From Clostridium sp. 1001271st1 H5 (GTDB taxonomy: Bacteria > Bacillota > Clostridia > Lachnospirales > Lachnospiraceae), in assembly GCF_005845215.1 (NCBI RefSeq), contig NZ_SPHO01000005.1, positions 186,001 through 250,000 of the forward strand: a stretch of DNA of 64,000 nt. The letters run 5' to 3'. The position numbers and the translations under genes were made by a program. The notes below the pieces were generated by a model that was not told the DNA's origin, made no database searches, and saw nothing but the letters and a program-made list of their open reading frames with translations. Shown here in pieces: positions 36,401 to 44,942 of this stretch (the first letter of the stretch is position 1; each line of letters begins with the position of its first letter).

Positions 36401-37294
36401 ATGACAGGAAAACAGAAAAAAGTATTGAAGAGGAACGTCATCGGCTACTCTTTCATCCTTCCTAATTTTATCGGATATTTTATATTCATCTTTATTCCGG
36501 TAATATTGACCTTTGTCTTATGCGTGATGAAATGGGACGGCTCCAGCACACCCATGGAGTTTGTGGGACTTAAGAATTTCGTGAAGCTGTTCCATGACAG
36601 CGGCTTTCGGATTTCTGTCACCAACACCCTGTATTACGCGGTGTTTACCGTGCCCCTAACCATGGTGGCGGCCCTTCTCATCGCGGTGCTGTTAAATTCC
36701 AAGATAAAGGGGATTGTGGTGTACAGGACCGCATTCTTCTTCCCATACGTGGCCTCCCTGGTGGCAGTGGGCGCTGTGTGGAACATGCTGTTCCAGCCGG
36801 AATTCGGCCCTGTCAATGAGTTCCTGAAATTTATCGGCATCGCCAATCCGCCCAAATGGTGCGCATCCACGGACTGGGCCATGACGGTTATCATCATTGT
36901 CAGTGTGTGGAAGTATATGGGGTATTACATGGTGGTATACCTGGCGGCCCTCCAGGGCATTTCCCAGGATTTATATGAGGCTGCCAGCATCGACGGTGCC
37001 ACAGGGCTTAAGAAATTCCGCTATATCACCATTCCCATGTTAAAACCAACCACGTTTTTTGTCATCATCATGATGACCATCCAGTGCTTCAAGGTCTTTG
37101 ACCTGATATATGTTATGACCGGCGGCGGACCCGGCAGGTCCACCAATGTGCTGGTGAACCATATCTACAACGCAGCCTTTGTGGACTTTAAATTCGGCTA
37201 TGCCAGCGCCAGCGCCCTAGTGCTCTTTGCCATTGTGCTGGTAGTGACTCTGGTCCAGTTCCAGGGTGAGAAGAAGTTCACGGATTACGTATAG
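36401..37294 (+). CDS. Carbohydrate ABC transporter permease (MalF/UgpA type)
   Basis: 297 residues from ATG 36401 (GGTGA upstream); ATG 36380 is an alternative. Six membrane helices and the EAA loop LYEAASIDGATGLKKFRYITIPML. It pairs with the downstream MalG-type permease as the inner-membrane half of the sugar importer. No ATPase gene is adjacent, so a shared MsmK-type ATPase elsewhere is likely. Confidence 0.93.
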   Translation: MTGKQKKVLKRNVIGYSFILPNFIGYFIFIFIPVILTFVLCVMKWDGSSTPMEFVGLKNFVKLFHDSGFRISVTNTLYYAVFTVPLTMVAALLIAVLLNSKIKGIVVYRTAFFFPYVASLVAVGAVWNMLFQPEFGPVNEFLKFIGIANPPKWCASTDWAMTVIIIVSVWKYMGYYMVVYLAALQGISQDLYEAASIDGATGLKKFRYITIPMLKPTTFFVIIMMTIQCFKVFDLIYVMTGGGPGRSTNVLVNHIYNAAFVDFKFGYASASALVLFAIVLVVTLVQFQGEKKFTDYV

Positions 37295-37306
37295 GAGGGG
37301 CATAGG

Positions 37307-38134
37307 ATGGAGACAAGGACGTTAAAAAGTAAATTATTTATCTATATGCTGTTAAGTGCGCTGGCAGTGCTGGTGGTCATTCCCTTTGGATGGATGCTCC
37401 TGGCATCCGTAAAGACCAGCAACGAGGTGTTCAGTATTCCCATGAAGCTGTTTCCAAAGGAATTCCAGTGGGTGAACTACCAGACTATATGGGATAAGAT
37501 TCCCTTATTGGTTTTCTTTAAAAATACCTTCAAGATAGCAGTATGCACCACCCTGCTTCAGGTGCTGACCAGCTGCTTTGCTGCCTACGGATTTTCCAAG
37601 GTGGAATTTAAGGGACGGGATTTCCTGTTTCTGGTATCAGTCACTACCTTTGCAGTGCCCTGGCAGGCGTATATGGTTCCCCAGTTTGCCCTTATCTCCA
37701 GGATGGGGCTGACGGATTCCCACCTGGGACTGATTCTGATGCAGGCGTTCTCCGGATTTGGCGTGTTCTTAATCCGGCAGTTCATGATTGGAGTGCCCAA
37801 CGAGCTTTTGGAGGCAGCCAGGATTGACGGGCTTTCCGAGTACGGTATCTTTGCAAAGGTAGCGTTGCCCTTGGTGAAGCCGGGTATTGCAACCCTGGTA
37901 ATCTTTACATTTGTAAATATATGGAATGACTTTATGGGACCTTTGATTTACTTAAACAGCACCAGGTTAAAGACAATCCAGCTGGGCATCCGCATGTTTA
38001 TTTCCCAGTACGGGGCTGACTATGCGCTGATTATGGCTGCTTCGGTGTGCTCCCTCATACCTGTGCTGATTGTGTTTATGGTATGCCAGAAATGGTTTGT
38101 GGAAGGTATTACGGCCGGCGGCGTCAAGGGATAA
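37307..38134 (+). CDS. Carbohydrate ABC transporter permease (MalG/UgpE type)
   Basis: 275 residues with AGGAGGGGC before ATG. The EAA loop LLEAARIDGLSEYGIFAKVALPLVKPG and AVPWQAYMVPQFALIS are visible, with six membrane helices. It is translated 12 bp after the first permease. It completes the channel of the importer in this locus. Confidence 0.93.
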   Translation: METRTLKSKLFIYMLLSALAVLVVIPFGWMLLASVKTSNEVFSIPMKLFPKEFQWVNYQTIWDKIPLLVFFKNTFKIAVCTTLLQVLTSCFAAYGFSKVEFKGRDFLFLVSVTTFAVPWQAYMVPQFALISRMGLTDSHLGLILMQAFSGFGVFLIRQFMIGVPNELLEAARIDGLSEYGIFAKVALPLVKPGIATLVIFTFVNIWNDFMGPLIYLNSTRLKTIQLGIRMFISQYGADYALIMAASVCSLIPVLIVFMVCQKWFVEGITAGGVKG

Positions 38135-38182
38135 TAGATGCAGGGATGAGGCGGTAAACGGCTGTTTGATAGGAGGGCGCAG

Positions 38183-40219
38183 GTGAAGAATCATAAAATA
38201 GATATGAAATGGTGCAGTGATTACTGCAGGAAATACTGGCCGGAGGAATGCGCCCATATCCTGCGGATTGCAGATGACGCAGTGGAACAGAGGTTCCTGT
38301 TTGACCTGCCCTGGGATATGGAGCAGACGGCAAAGGCCGTGGAATTTAAGGGAAGGATAGACTGGCAGCATATGCCGGACGGGGACCCGGAATTCATATA
38401 TCAGTTTAACCGGCACCGCTATTGGATTTGTCTGGGCCAGGCATATGCCCTGACCGGGGATGAAGCATATGCCGGATGTTTTGTCAGCCAGCTGTGTTCC
38501 TGGCTGGAGGACAATCCTGTCTGCCGGGAGACAAAAAATACTACCTGGCGTACCATAGAGGCGGGCATCCGGGGGGAAAACTGGGTGAAGGCCATGGAGT
38601 ATTTTGAGGATTGCCCTGTTGTGACGGAGGATGTAAGGGCAAGGTTCCTGGAAGGACTTCGGGTCCACGGTGAGTATCTGATGGACTGCCGGGTGCCCTT
38701 CAGCGATAAGAGCAACTGGGGTGTGCTGGAGAGCCATGGGCTGTTTGATATCGGCGCATATCTGATGAAATGCAGGGGGAGCGAAGCTGGTGCATATGCA
38801 GCAGCCCCGGCCCGGACAGGGCGGGGGGAAGCCTATGCGGCGGAGGCAGCTGCACGTCTGGAACGGGAGCTGGATATCCAGATTATGGACGACGGTGTTC
38901 ATTGGGAACAATCTCCCATGTACCACAATGAGGTGCTGCGCTGTGTCCTGGAGGTTCTGCGTGTGGCGGAGCGCCAAGGTATCATCCTGCCTGCGTCCCT
39001 TTATGACAGAGCCAGGGCAATGGCCCATGCGGACCTGGCCTGGATGAAGCCGGACAGGACCCAGCCCTGCAATGGAGACAGTGACAGGACCGACCTGCGG
39101 GATGTGTTTACCCCTGCTGCATGGCTGTTAAAGGACAGACAGCTTCGGTATGCCGGATACAGCCGGCTGGATTTTGAAAGCGTATGGGAGCTGGGGGCGG
39201 AGGCTGCCCTGGAATATGAGAGCATGAGTCCCAAGATGCCGGAATGCCATTTTTATGCACTGAGGCAAAGCGGCAACTGGTGTCTGCGTTCCGGCTGGGG
39301 AGAAAATGCAGATTACCTGCATTTTAAATGCGGTTCACTGGGAGGGGGGCACGGCCATTTTGATAAGCTGCACATAGACCTGACCATGGCCGGTGAGGAT
39401 ATACTCATAGATTCCGGAAGATATACCTATGTGGACGGAAGCCTGCGCAGACAGCTTAAATCCTCCTGCGCCCACAATGTGCCGGTGGTGGACTGGCAGG
39501 AATACACCCAGTGCGTTGGTTCCTGGGATGTGAAGGGAAGGACGGCTGCCGGCGGACAGGACTGGAACCAAAAGGGGTCATATACATTTTTACAGGGCGC
39601 CCACCTGGGATATATGGAAAACGGCATACTGGTAAACAGGCGGATTCTTTCCATCGGCTCCCGCATCCATGTGATTGCAGATGAATTTTACGGCGCGGGA
39701 ACTCATGTGTGCAGCCAGATATTCCATTTAAATCCGGCCGGAACCGTGGAAATGAGGGAGGATGGCTTTCTGTACCACGGGGTCAGGACAGATGCTGTTT
39801 TTTACCGGTTGGAACCATCTGCGGATGCATATACGGGAGGAATGGAACTGGAGGAAACGCCTGTGTCCTTCCATTACAATCAGATGGAATATGCGCCCTG
39901 CGTCAGCTTCTGGAGGGAATGCCCCCTGTTCTGTTCCATGGTGACCGTGGCTGCGGGATATGAAAAAGGAACTGAAAATCCTTACACGGTCAGCCGCGTG
40001 CCTGTAACCTCGCCTGTAACCGGCAGATGCCTGGGCGGGGATGAGGCAGAGGCCCTGCGGATCCAGGATGGAACCCATTCCTGGCTGGTGGTTGTAAACC
40101 ACAGGGAAACCGGGGCGGACGGAGAATACATCGGGGCAGAGGGACATTACGGCCTGGGCCGCATGATGGCCTGCGACGAGACGGATGAGGGGAGCCGGAT
40201 GACCGTGCTCCAGTGGTAG
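38183..40219 (+). CDS. Heparinase II/III-family polysaccharide lyase
   Basis: 678 residues from GTG with AGGAGGGCGC upstream. The N-terminal alpha-toroid contains repeated Trp/His segments (ENWVKAMEYFEDC, SNWGVLESHGLFDIG, DGVHWEQSPMYHNEVL). The C-terminal beta-sandwich has GGHGHFDKLHIDLTMAG and NVPVVDWQEYTQ. Catalytic His/Tyr of the family lie in these stretches. Such enzymes beta-eliminate uronic-acid linkages (heparin/heparan, alginate or related). No signal peptide is evident, so it may act on imported oligosaccharides in the cytoplasm. Confidence 0.9.
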   Translation: MKNHKIDMKWCSDYCRKYWPEECAHILRIADDAVEQRFLFDLPWDMEQTAKAVEFKGRIDWQHMPDGDPEFIYQFNRHRYWICLGQAYALTGDEAYAGCFVSQLCSWLEDNPVCRETKNTTWRTIEAGIRGENWVKAMEYFEDCPVVTEDVRARFLEGLRVHGEYLMDCRVPFSDKSNWGVLESHGLFDIGAYLMKCRGSEAGAYAAAPARTGRGEAYAAEAAARLERELDIQIMDDGVHWEQSPMYHNEVLRCVLEVLRVAERQGIILPASLYDRARAMAHADLAWMKPDRTQPCNGDSDRTDLRDVFTPAAWLLKDRQLRYAGYSRLDFESVWELGAEAALEYESMSPKMPECHFYALRQSGNWCLRSGWGENADYLHFKCGSLGGGHGHFDKLHIDLTMAGEDILIDSGRYTYVDGSLRRQLKSSCAHNVPVVDWQEYTQCVGSWDVKGRTAAGGQDWNQKGSYTFLQGAHLGYMENGILVNRRILSIGSRIHVIADEFYGAGTHVCSQIFHLNPAGTVEMREDGFLYHGVRTDAVFYRLEPSADAYTGGMELEETPVSFHYNQMEYAPCVSFWRECPLFCSMVTVAAGYEKGTENPYTVSRVPVTSPVTGRCLGGDEAEALRIQDGTHSWLVVVNHRETGADGEYIGAEGHYGLGRMMACDETDEGSRMTVLQW

Positions 40220-40251
40220 GACAGAAAAATGATTCAGAAAAGGAGCAGAAC

Positions 40252-41430
40252 ATGCAGACAAAGGACCGTTTACAGACCTATAAAATCATTGACAAAAGAG
40301 AGGCGGAAACCTGCCTGGATACAGCCGTGGACCTGGTGCGGGAGAATCTGAAAACCTTTACAGAATGGTTTCCGGATTCCAACAGCCGGAACCGGTTCTA
40401 TCCCAGGAGCGCCAACCGGGAGTGGACCACGGGATTCTGGACCGGGGAAATATGGCTGGCCTATGAGAGGACAGGAGAGCCTGTTTTTAAAGAGGCTGGC
40501 CTGCTCCAGGCAGAATCCTTTCTGGAGCGCATAAGAAACCGGGTGGATGTGGACAACCATGATATGGGATTTTTATACACCCCCTCCTGTGTGGCTGCTT
40601 ACCGGCTTACCGGCAGCCGGACTGCCAGAAAGGCAGCCCTGATGGCTGCGGACAACCTGATGGGAAGGTTCCAGGAAAAAGGCCAGTTCTTTCAGGCCTG
40701 GGGGGAACTGGGAGCAAAGGACAATTACCGGCTGATTATAGACTGTCTTCTGAACATGCCGCTGCTGTTCTGGGCCAGCGAGACGACCGGAGAGGAACGG
40801 TACAGGAAAAAGGCAGAAGCCCATATACGGACAGCCATGAACTGTGTTATCCGGCCGGACCACAGTACCTACCATACATATTTTTTTGACCCGGACACAG
40901 GCCTTCCCGTAAAGGGTGTCACCCACCAGGGCAACCGGGACGGCTCTGCCTGGAGCCGCGGCCAGGCATGGGGAATATACGGAAGCGCTTTGAGTTACAG
41001 GATTGAAAAAAAGCCGGAATATATGGATATATTCCGCAAGGTAACGGATTATTTCCTGGAGCATTTGCCGTCGGACCTGATTCCTTACTGGGATTTTGAC
41101 TTTGACGACAACAGCCCGGAGCCCAGGGATTCCTCCTCAGGGGCTATTGCTGCCTGCGGAATGCTGGAGATGGCCAGACATATGGAGGCCAGGGAGGCTG
41201 CTTACTACACGGATATGGCCGGGCGTCTGGTGAAGGCTCTTGCCAGCCAATGCGCCGTAAAGAGCCCGGATGAGTCCAACGGCCTTCTTCTCCACGGAAC
41301 CTACGCCAGGGCCAGCGCAGGCAATCCATGCGCGGACCGCGGGGTGGATGAATGCAATACCTGGGGGGATTACTTTTATATGGAGGCACTGACCAGGCTG
41401 GCGGGGGAGTGGGAGCCGTATTGGTATTAA
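40252..41430 (+). CDS. Glycoside hydrolase family 88 (unsaturated glucuronyl hydrolase)
   Basis: 392 residues from ATG 40252 (AAAAGGAGC); an in-frame GTG at 40213 inside the previous gene is less likely. GH88 strings: TTGFWTGEIWLAYE, VDNHDMGFLYTPS (first catalytic Asp), NRDGSAWSRGQAWGIYG and DESNGLLLHGTY. The enzyme hydrolyses the delta-4,5-unsaturated uronic acid left at the end of lyase products, so it directly follows the lyase. No signal peptide. The 3' end overlaps the minus-strand kinase gene by 4 bp. Confidence 0.93.
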   Translation: MQTKDRLQTYKIIDKREAETCLDTAVDLVRENLKTFTEWFPDSNSRNRFYPRSANREWTTGFWTGEIWLAYERTGEPVFKEAGLLQAESFLERIRNRVDVDNHDMGFLYTPSCVAAYRLTGSRTARKAALMAADNLMGRFQEKGQFFQAWGELGAKDNYRLIIDCLLNMPLLFWASETTGEERYRKKAEAHIRTAMNCVIRPDHSTYHTYFFDPDTGLPVKGVTHQGNRDGSAWSRGQAWGIYGSALSYRIEKKPEYMDIFRKVTDYFLEHLPSDLIPYWDFDFDDNSPEPRDSSSGAIAACGMLEMARHMEAREAAYYTDMAGRLVKALASQCAVKSPDESNGLLLHGTYARASAGNPCADRGVDECNTWGDYFYMEALTRLAGEWEPYWY

Positions 41431-42788
41431 AGCGCGGCCTCGCTGCTTTCCGGCAGCAGCAGGGCGGCAGAGGCAATGAAGGTATCGGATTCATGCTCAA
41501 TTGTCAGCTGCCCGCTGTACCTGCCGGTGATGCGTTCAATCAATTTGATGCCGTATCCATGCTCATCCGGATTTTCCTTGGAGGTTTTAAAGAGCCCGTG
41601 TTCCATGATAACAGGGGTTTCGTATGTGTTTTCTGTTTTTACAATTAAGAATCCGCCGGACACATTTGCTTTCAGTGAGATGTGTTTCTGGTGCTGTGTC
41701 ACCTTTTGGCAGGCTTCAATGGCATTATCCAAAAGATTGCAGAACAGGCTGCATAAATCAATTTCGGCAATGGTCAGGACCGGGGGAATTCTCGCGCTTA
41801 TATCCAAAGGGATACCCTTTTCATCCGCCATCTGTTTTTTGATGGTGAGGACGGCATTGATAATCTCATGCTCGCAGTAACGCGGGAGTGCGTTTTTATC
41901 CAGGCAGCTGCGGGATTCCTTCAGTAAGCCAGGTATTGTATCCAGGCTGTTTTCATTTTTCAGTGACTGGCGGATGGCCTGCAGATGGGCGGAAAATTCC
42001 TGTTTCATGATTTCCATGTTGTCCATATGTTTCTGCGCCAGCTGATAATATCCCATCTCAGTCTGACGCTGGGCATAAAGGGCAGTCAGATTTTCTTCAA
42101 TTTCTATTTTTTCCACCAGATTGTCGATGGAAAAAATCATGATTAAATCAACGATAATATTGAGAAACAAAATAAAATTACCCATTGAGAATGCAGTCCT
42201 GTCCGGCATCTCGTAGGTTTTAAGAGAGATGCAGAATAAAAGCAGCTGATACAGGGGTAGGATGATATATAATAACAGCTCTTTATGTTTCAGCCTGTTT
42301 TCCGTTATTTTTCTGCACGAAATAATCAGTATGATAATTGCCAGGAAAATCATGGCCTGCAAAGGGATGGATATGATTTCCATGATACCCTGGGGCGCTG
42401 TGAGAATCTGGTCTTTTGAAAACAGATGAGGCAAAAGCCGGCCTGCCAGGAAAAAGGCAGACAGCTCGGCGGTAATTAACGTAAATATTGCAAGTGACTT
42501 CATGGATAAGGTGCCGTCAAAGGCCAGAAGGGCCATGGAGACGAGGCATAGGAGGTTGATAAAAATGTAAATGCCGGAAGCTGGCAGCAGCAGGACACGG
42601 GGACTTGCACACAGGATTAGGGTCCCCATGGAGGCTATCATCAATACTGCAAAAAGAGTCAGCTTCCACCATTTATTAAACAGACGGTGCTTTTTTATAT
42701 GGAGCAGGCTGCAGAGAAAAAAGGCAGATATGGCACAGTGGAGCATACAATCCAGCAGAATGGATTCCATCATCATAAAATCAGTCAT
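41427..42788 (-). CDS. GHKL ATPase-bearing sensor protein with Gln in place of phospho-acceptor His
   Basis: 453 residues. Residues 1-~225 hold about six to seven membrane helices, 228-262 a predicted coiled coil/DHp-like helix, 290-453 a GHKL ATPase with N-box FCNLLDNAIEACQ (N351), and G-box GYGIKLIERI (411-420). At the box where AgrC-type kinases have K-H-[DE]-[FY]-x-N-[QH]-L it reads K262-Q263-E264-F-S-A-H-L: Gln replaces His (codon at 42000-42002). The operon partners have K-H-[DE]-[FY]-x-N-Q-L but no ATPase. Overlaps the preceding gene by 8 bp. Likely the shared catalytic subunit; autophosphorylation in cis is not expected. Confidence 0.88.
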   Translation of the reverse strand: MTDFMMMESILLDCMLHCAISAFFLCSLLHIKKHRLFNKWWKLTLFAVLMIASMGTLILCASPRVLLLPASGIYIFINLLCLVSMALLAFDGTLSMKSLAIFTLITAELSAFFLAGRLLPHLFSKDQILTAPQGIMEIISIPLQAMIFLAIIILIISCRKITENRLKHKELLLYIILPLYQLLLFCISLKTYEMPDRTAFSMGNFILFLNIIVDLIMIFSIDNLVEKIEIEENLTALYAQRQTEMGYYQLAQKHMDNMEIMKQEFSAHLQAIRQSLKNENSLDTIPGLLKESRSCLDKNALPRYCEHEIINAVLTIKKQMADEKGIPLDISARIPPVLTIAEIDLCSLFCNLLDNAIEACQKVTQHQKHISLKANVSGGFLIVKTENTYETPVIMEHGLFKTSKENPDEHGYGIKLIERITGRYSGQLTIEHESDTFIASAALLLPESSEAAL

Positions 42789-43698
42789 TTGTTACACCTC
42801 TTTCGCGGTTCTTTTCTATTATATTTTGTTGTTTTAGCTGGTTACAGGAATTTGTTATCATGGTTTCTATATCCGCAATCGGAGCTTGATTGGATATCAG
42901 GGCGTATATGGTAGAGAGCTGGTTGGCAAAGTCATGCTTTAAAAGCCGGTGTTCATGCAGCTGTTTTTGAATCTGTATATAACATTCATATTCATTTTTT
43001 TGCTGAAGCGCCAGAAGTTCCAGTTCTTCCTGGCGCTGTTTCTTATGTATCAGATTTGTAAGTGAAGATAAGAGTATAAAATCAACTATAATCCCCAATA
43101 TAAGAAATATGTTTCCAACAATAATCATCCAGGGAGATGGTTTTTCAAACAGGCACATGCAGACAGCGAAGGTTATGTATTGATAAACAGGAAGCAGGCA
43201 ATACAGGAACAATACCTTTGAATGAAAGCAGGCCCTAATCATCCACCAGACAGCAGGAACAGTAGCAGTGAGAAGGAGCATGGACATATTGGTAAAAGTA
43301 ATACCTGTTAATATATAGAGATTATTTCCTGCAAAATCCACATATGCTTTGAGATGAAGAAATGCCCGGAAAGAATATATACATAATAATTCGGCACTGA
43401 TTGAGAGTACTGACAGATAAAGAGTTATACCTGTACTTTTTAGAAACGAATCTGAATACAGCGACCGTATAATGAAAAACGTAGCACAGGTAGCAGCAAG
43501 CACATGAAGTACCACATGGTTCTGTAAAGAAAAAAGAAACACAGTCAATAGTAAAAAAATTGCGGAGAACAAGAACCATGTTTGTAATTTTGAAAAAAAT
43601 CTGGGAGTTCCCAGGGCTGTAACTGTCAGGCCCAAAATAAGTGTGCTTATAAAATAAGAAAAGATAATGGAAAAAAAGTAAGTGCCAAAGTGAATCAT
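42781..43698 (-). CDS. AgrC-like sensor lacking ATPase domain (His-bearing receptor subunit 3)
   Basis: 305 residues from ATG 43698, overlapping the previous stop (ATGA). Five to seven membrane helices to about residue 215, a helical linker (ELELLALQQKNEYECYIQ), then K254-H255-D256-F-A-N-Q-L. It ends 50 residues after the His box (GVTND), with no N-box or G-box; the downstream gene starts within its last codons, so there is no lost ATPase region between them. Very similar to the next sensor (43695-44648). It likely provides the phospho-acceptor His to an ATPase partner (inference). Confidence 0.85.
   Translation of the reverse strand: MIHFGTYFFSIIFSYFISTLILGLTVTALGTPRFFSKLQTWFLFSAIFLLLTVFLFSLQNHVVLHVLAATCATFFIIRSLYSDSFLKSTGITLYLSVLSISAELLCIYSFRAFLHLKAYVDFAGNNLYILTGITFTNMSMLLLTATVPAVWWMIRACFHSKVLFLYCLLPVYQYITFAVCMCLFEKPSPWMIIVGNIFLILGIIVDFILLSSLTNLIHKKQRQEELELLALQQKNEYECYIQIQKQLHEHRLLKHDFANQLSTIYALISNQAPIADIETMITNSCNQLKQQNIIEKNRERGVTND
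42981..43033 (-). repeat. Sensor paralogue homology block, copy in subunit 3
   Basis: 53 bp nearly identical (about four mismatches) to 43931-43983, encoding the linker helix ELLALQQKNEYEC before the His box. Suggests recent duplication or gene conversion. Confidence 0.85.
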
Positions 43699-44648
43699 TC
43701 TGGATGCCTCGCCTCCCGGACAGATTGTTTTGGTCTGCAGCCACAAATACATTCATCAAAAGCCATATAAGTTGGCTCGGAATTTAAAAAGCAGTTTGAA
43801 GAAGATATCATATTATCAATATCATCCACAGAAGCCTGGTTATAAACCATTGCATAAATGGTGGAAAGCTGGTTTGCAAATTCATGTTTTACCAGCCTGT
43901 GCTGTTCTAATTGCTTTTGAATTTTCAGGTAGCATTCATACTCATTTTTTTGCTGAAGCGCCAGGAGTTCCAGTTCTTCCTGGTGTAATTTTCTTTTTGT
44001 CAGATTATCCAGGGAAGATAGCAGGATAATATCAACTATGACTCCTAGGAGGAGAAAAACATTGCCAACGCAAACCATCCAAATCGAAGGTTCCTTGAAC
44101 AGGCGCATACAGATGCAGAAGAGCATGAACTGATAAACCGGGAACAGGCAATAAAGAAAAATTTCTTTTGTATGTCTGAATGACCTGATAATCCATCCCA
44201 TAGCCGGCATGGTAGCTGAAAGCAACAGTATGGCCATATTAGTGAACGTTATACCTAACATCATATAGAGATTATTGCCGGCAAAATCAATATAAGCTTC
44301 AAGGTTGTGAAATGTCCAAAAGAAGCAGATGCAGATGATTTCTGCAGCTATTGAAATTGCCAGCAGATAAATTGTCAGCCAGACACATTTAACCAGGGAA
44401 TCAGCATAAAACAATCGGATAAGCACAAAGGTCAGGATACCAATGAATAAAATATGCAGTACCAAGCGGATTTGTAAAGGAATGGCTATTGTGCCTGCAA
44501 TAGAAAACCCGATAGTAAACAGAAGCCAGGTTTTGTATCTGGAGAAAAATCTTGGCTTTCCAATGTACATGACGGATAAGGTAATTATAAAAGCCCCAAT
44601 CACATAGGAAAATAAAATAGGGTAGAAGAGTTTATTATATTCAATCAT
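43695..44648 (-). CDS. AgrC-like sensor lacking ATPase domain (His-bearing receptor subunit 2)
   Basis: 317 residues from ATG 44648, overlapping the stop of the upstream remnant; an ATG at 44660 is an alternative. Membrane region to about residue 212, linker, then K254-H255-E256-F-A-N-Q-L and a ~60-residue tail without any ATPase motif, ending CGCRPKQSVREARHPE. Shares the DFAGNNLY and GITFTNM segments with subunit 3. Same residue number for the His (255). Confidence 0.85.
   Translation of the reverse strand: MIEYNKLFYPILFSYVIGAFIITLSVMYIGKPRFFSRYKTWLLFTIGFSIAGTIAIPLQIRLVLHILFIGILTFVLIRLFYADSLVKCVWLTIYLLAISIAAEIICICFFWTFHNLEAYIDFAGNNLYMMLGITFTNMAILLLSATMPAMGWIIRSFRHTKEIFLYCLFPVYQFMLFCICMRLFKEPSIWMVCVGNVFLLLGVIVDIILLSSLDNLTKRKLHQEELELLALQQKNEYECYLKIQKQLEQHRLVKHEFANQLSTIYAMVYNQASVDDIDNMISSSNCFLNSEPTYMAFDECICGCRPKQSVREARHPE
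43931..43983 (-). repeat. Sensor paralogue homology block, copy in subunit 2
   Basis: Counterpart of the block at 42981-43033; period about 950 bp, the length of one sensor gene. Confidence 0.85.
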
Positions 44649-44886
44649 CTGTATTTCCACTTTCTGAATGCTGCATTTTCAAACAATCATCGCATCTGTG
44701 CACCATACGCTTTATATCTTCCGCGGTTTCATGGTTAGAAATCAGTGCGTGAATTGTTGAAAGCTGGTTTATGAATTCGTGCTTAATAATCCGACTTTGG
44801 TTTAGCTGTGATTGTACGTGGAGGTAGCATTCGTATTCTTCCTTTTGCCGCAAAGCTCCAGAACCCCCTGAAAGGAAATAATACAT
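44641..44886 (-). pseudogene. Remnant of a further AgrC-like sensor (His-box end only)
   Basis: About 80 codons are open, but only the C-terminal part of a sensor is present: QKEEYECYLHVQ, KHEFINQLSTIHALIS and a Cys tail. The membrane domain is missing, and the homology breaks off just upstream of the linker (CTGGAGCTTTG at about 44842-44852, where codons for the Ala-Leu of the intact copies are missing). No ribosome-binding site for the first ATG. Its stop still overlaps the next start, so the coupling to subunit 2 is kept. Confidence 0.75.
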
Positions 44887-44942
44887 ACAGTCTCTGAACT
44901 AGCTGAAATATGTATGAAAATAGGATTGGGTAAAGGTAAATA

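Noticed and set aside
44887..44942. Search for an AgrD-like peptide gene beside the sensors
   Set aside because: No short frame with a ribosome-binding site and Cys/Ser thiolactone-type core was seen here or at 52739-53081.
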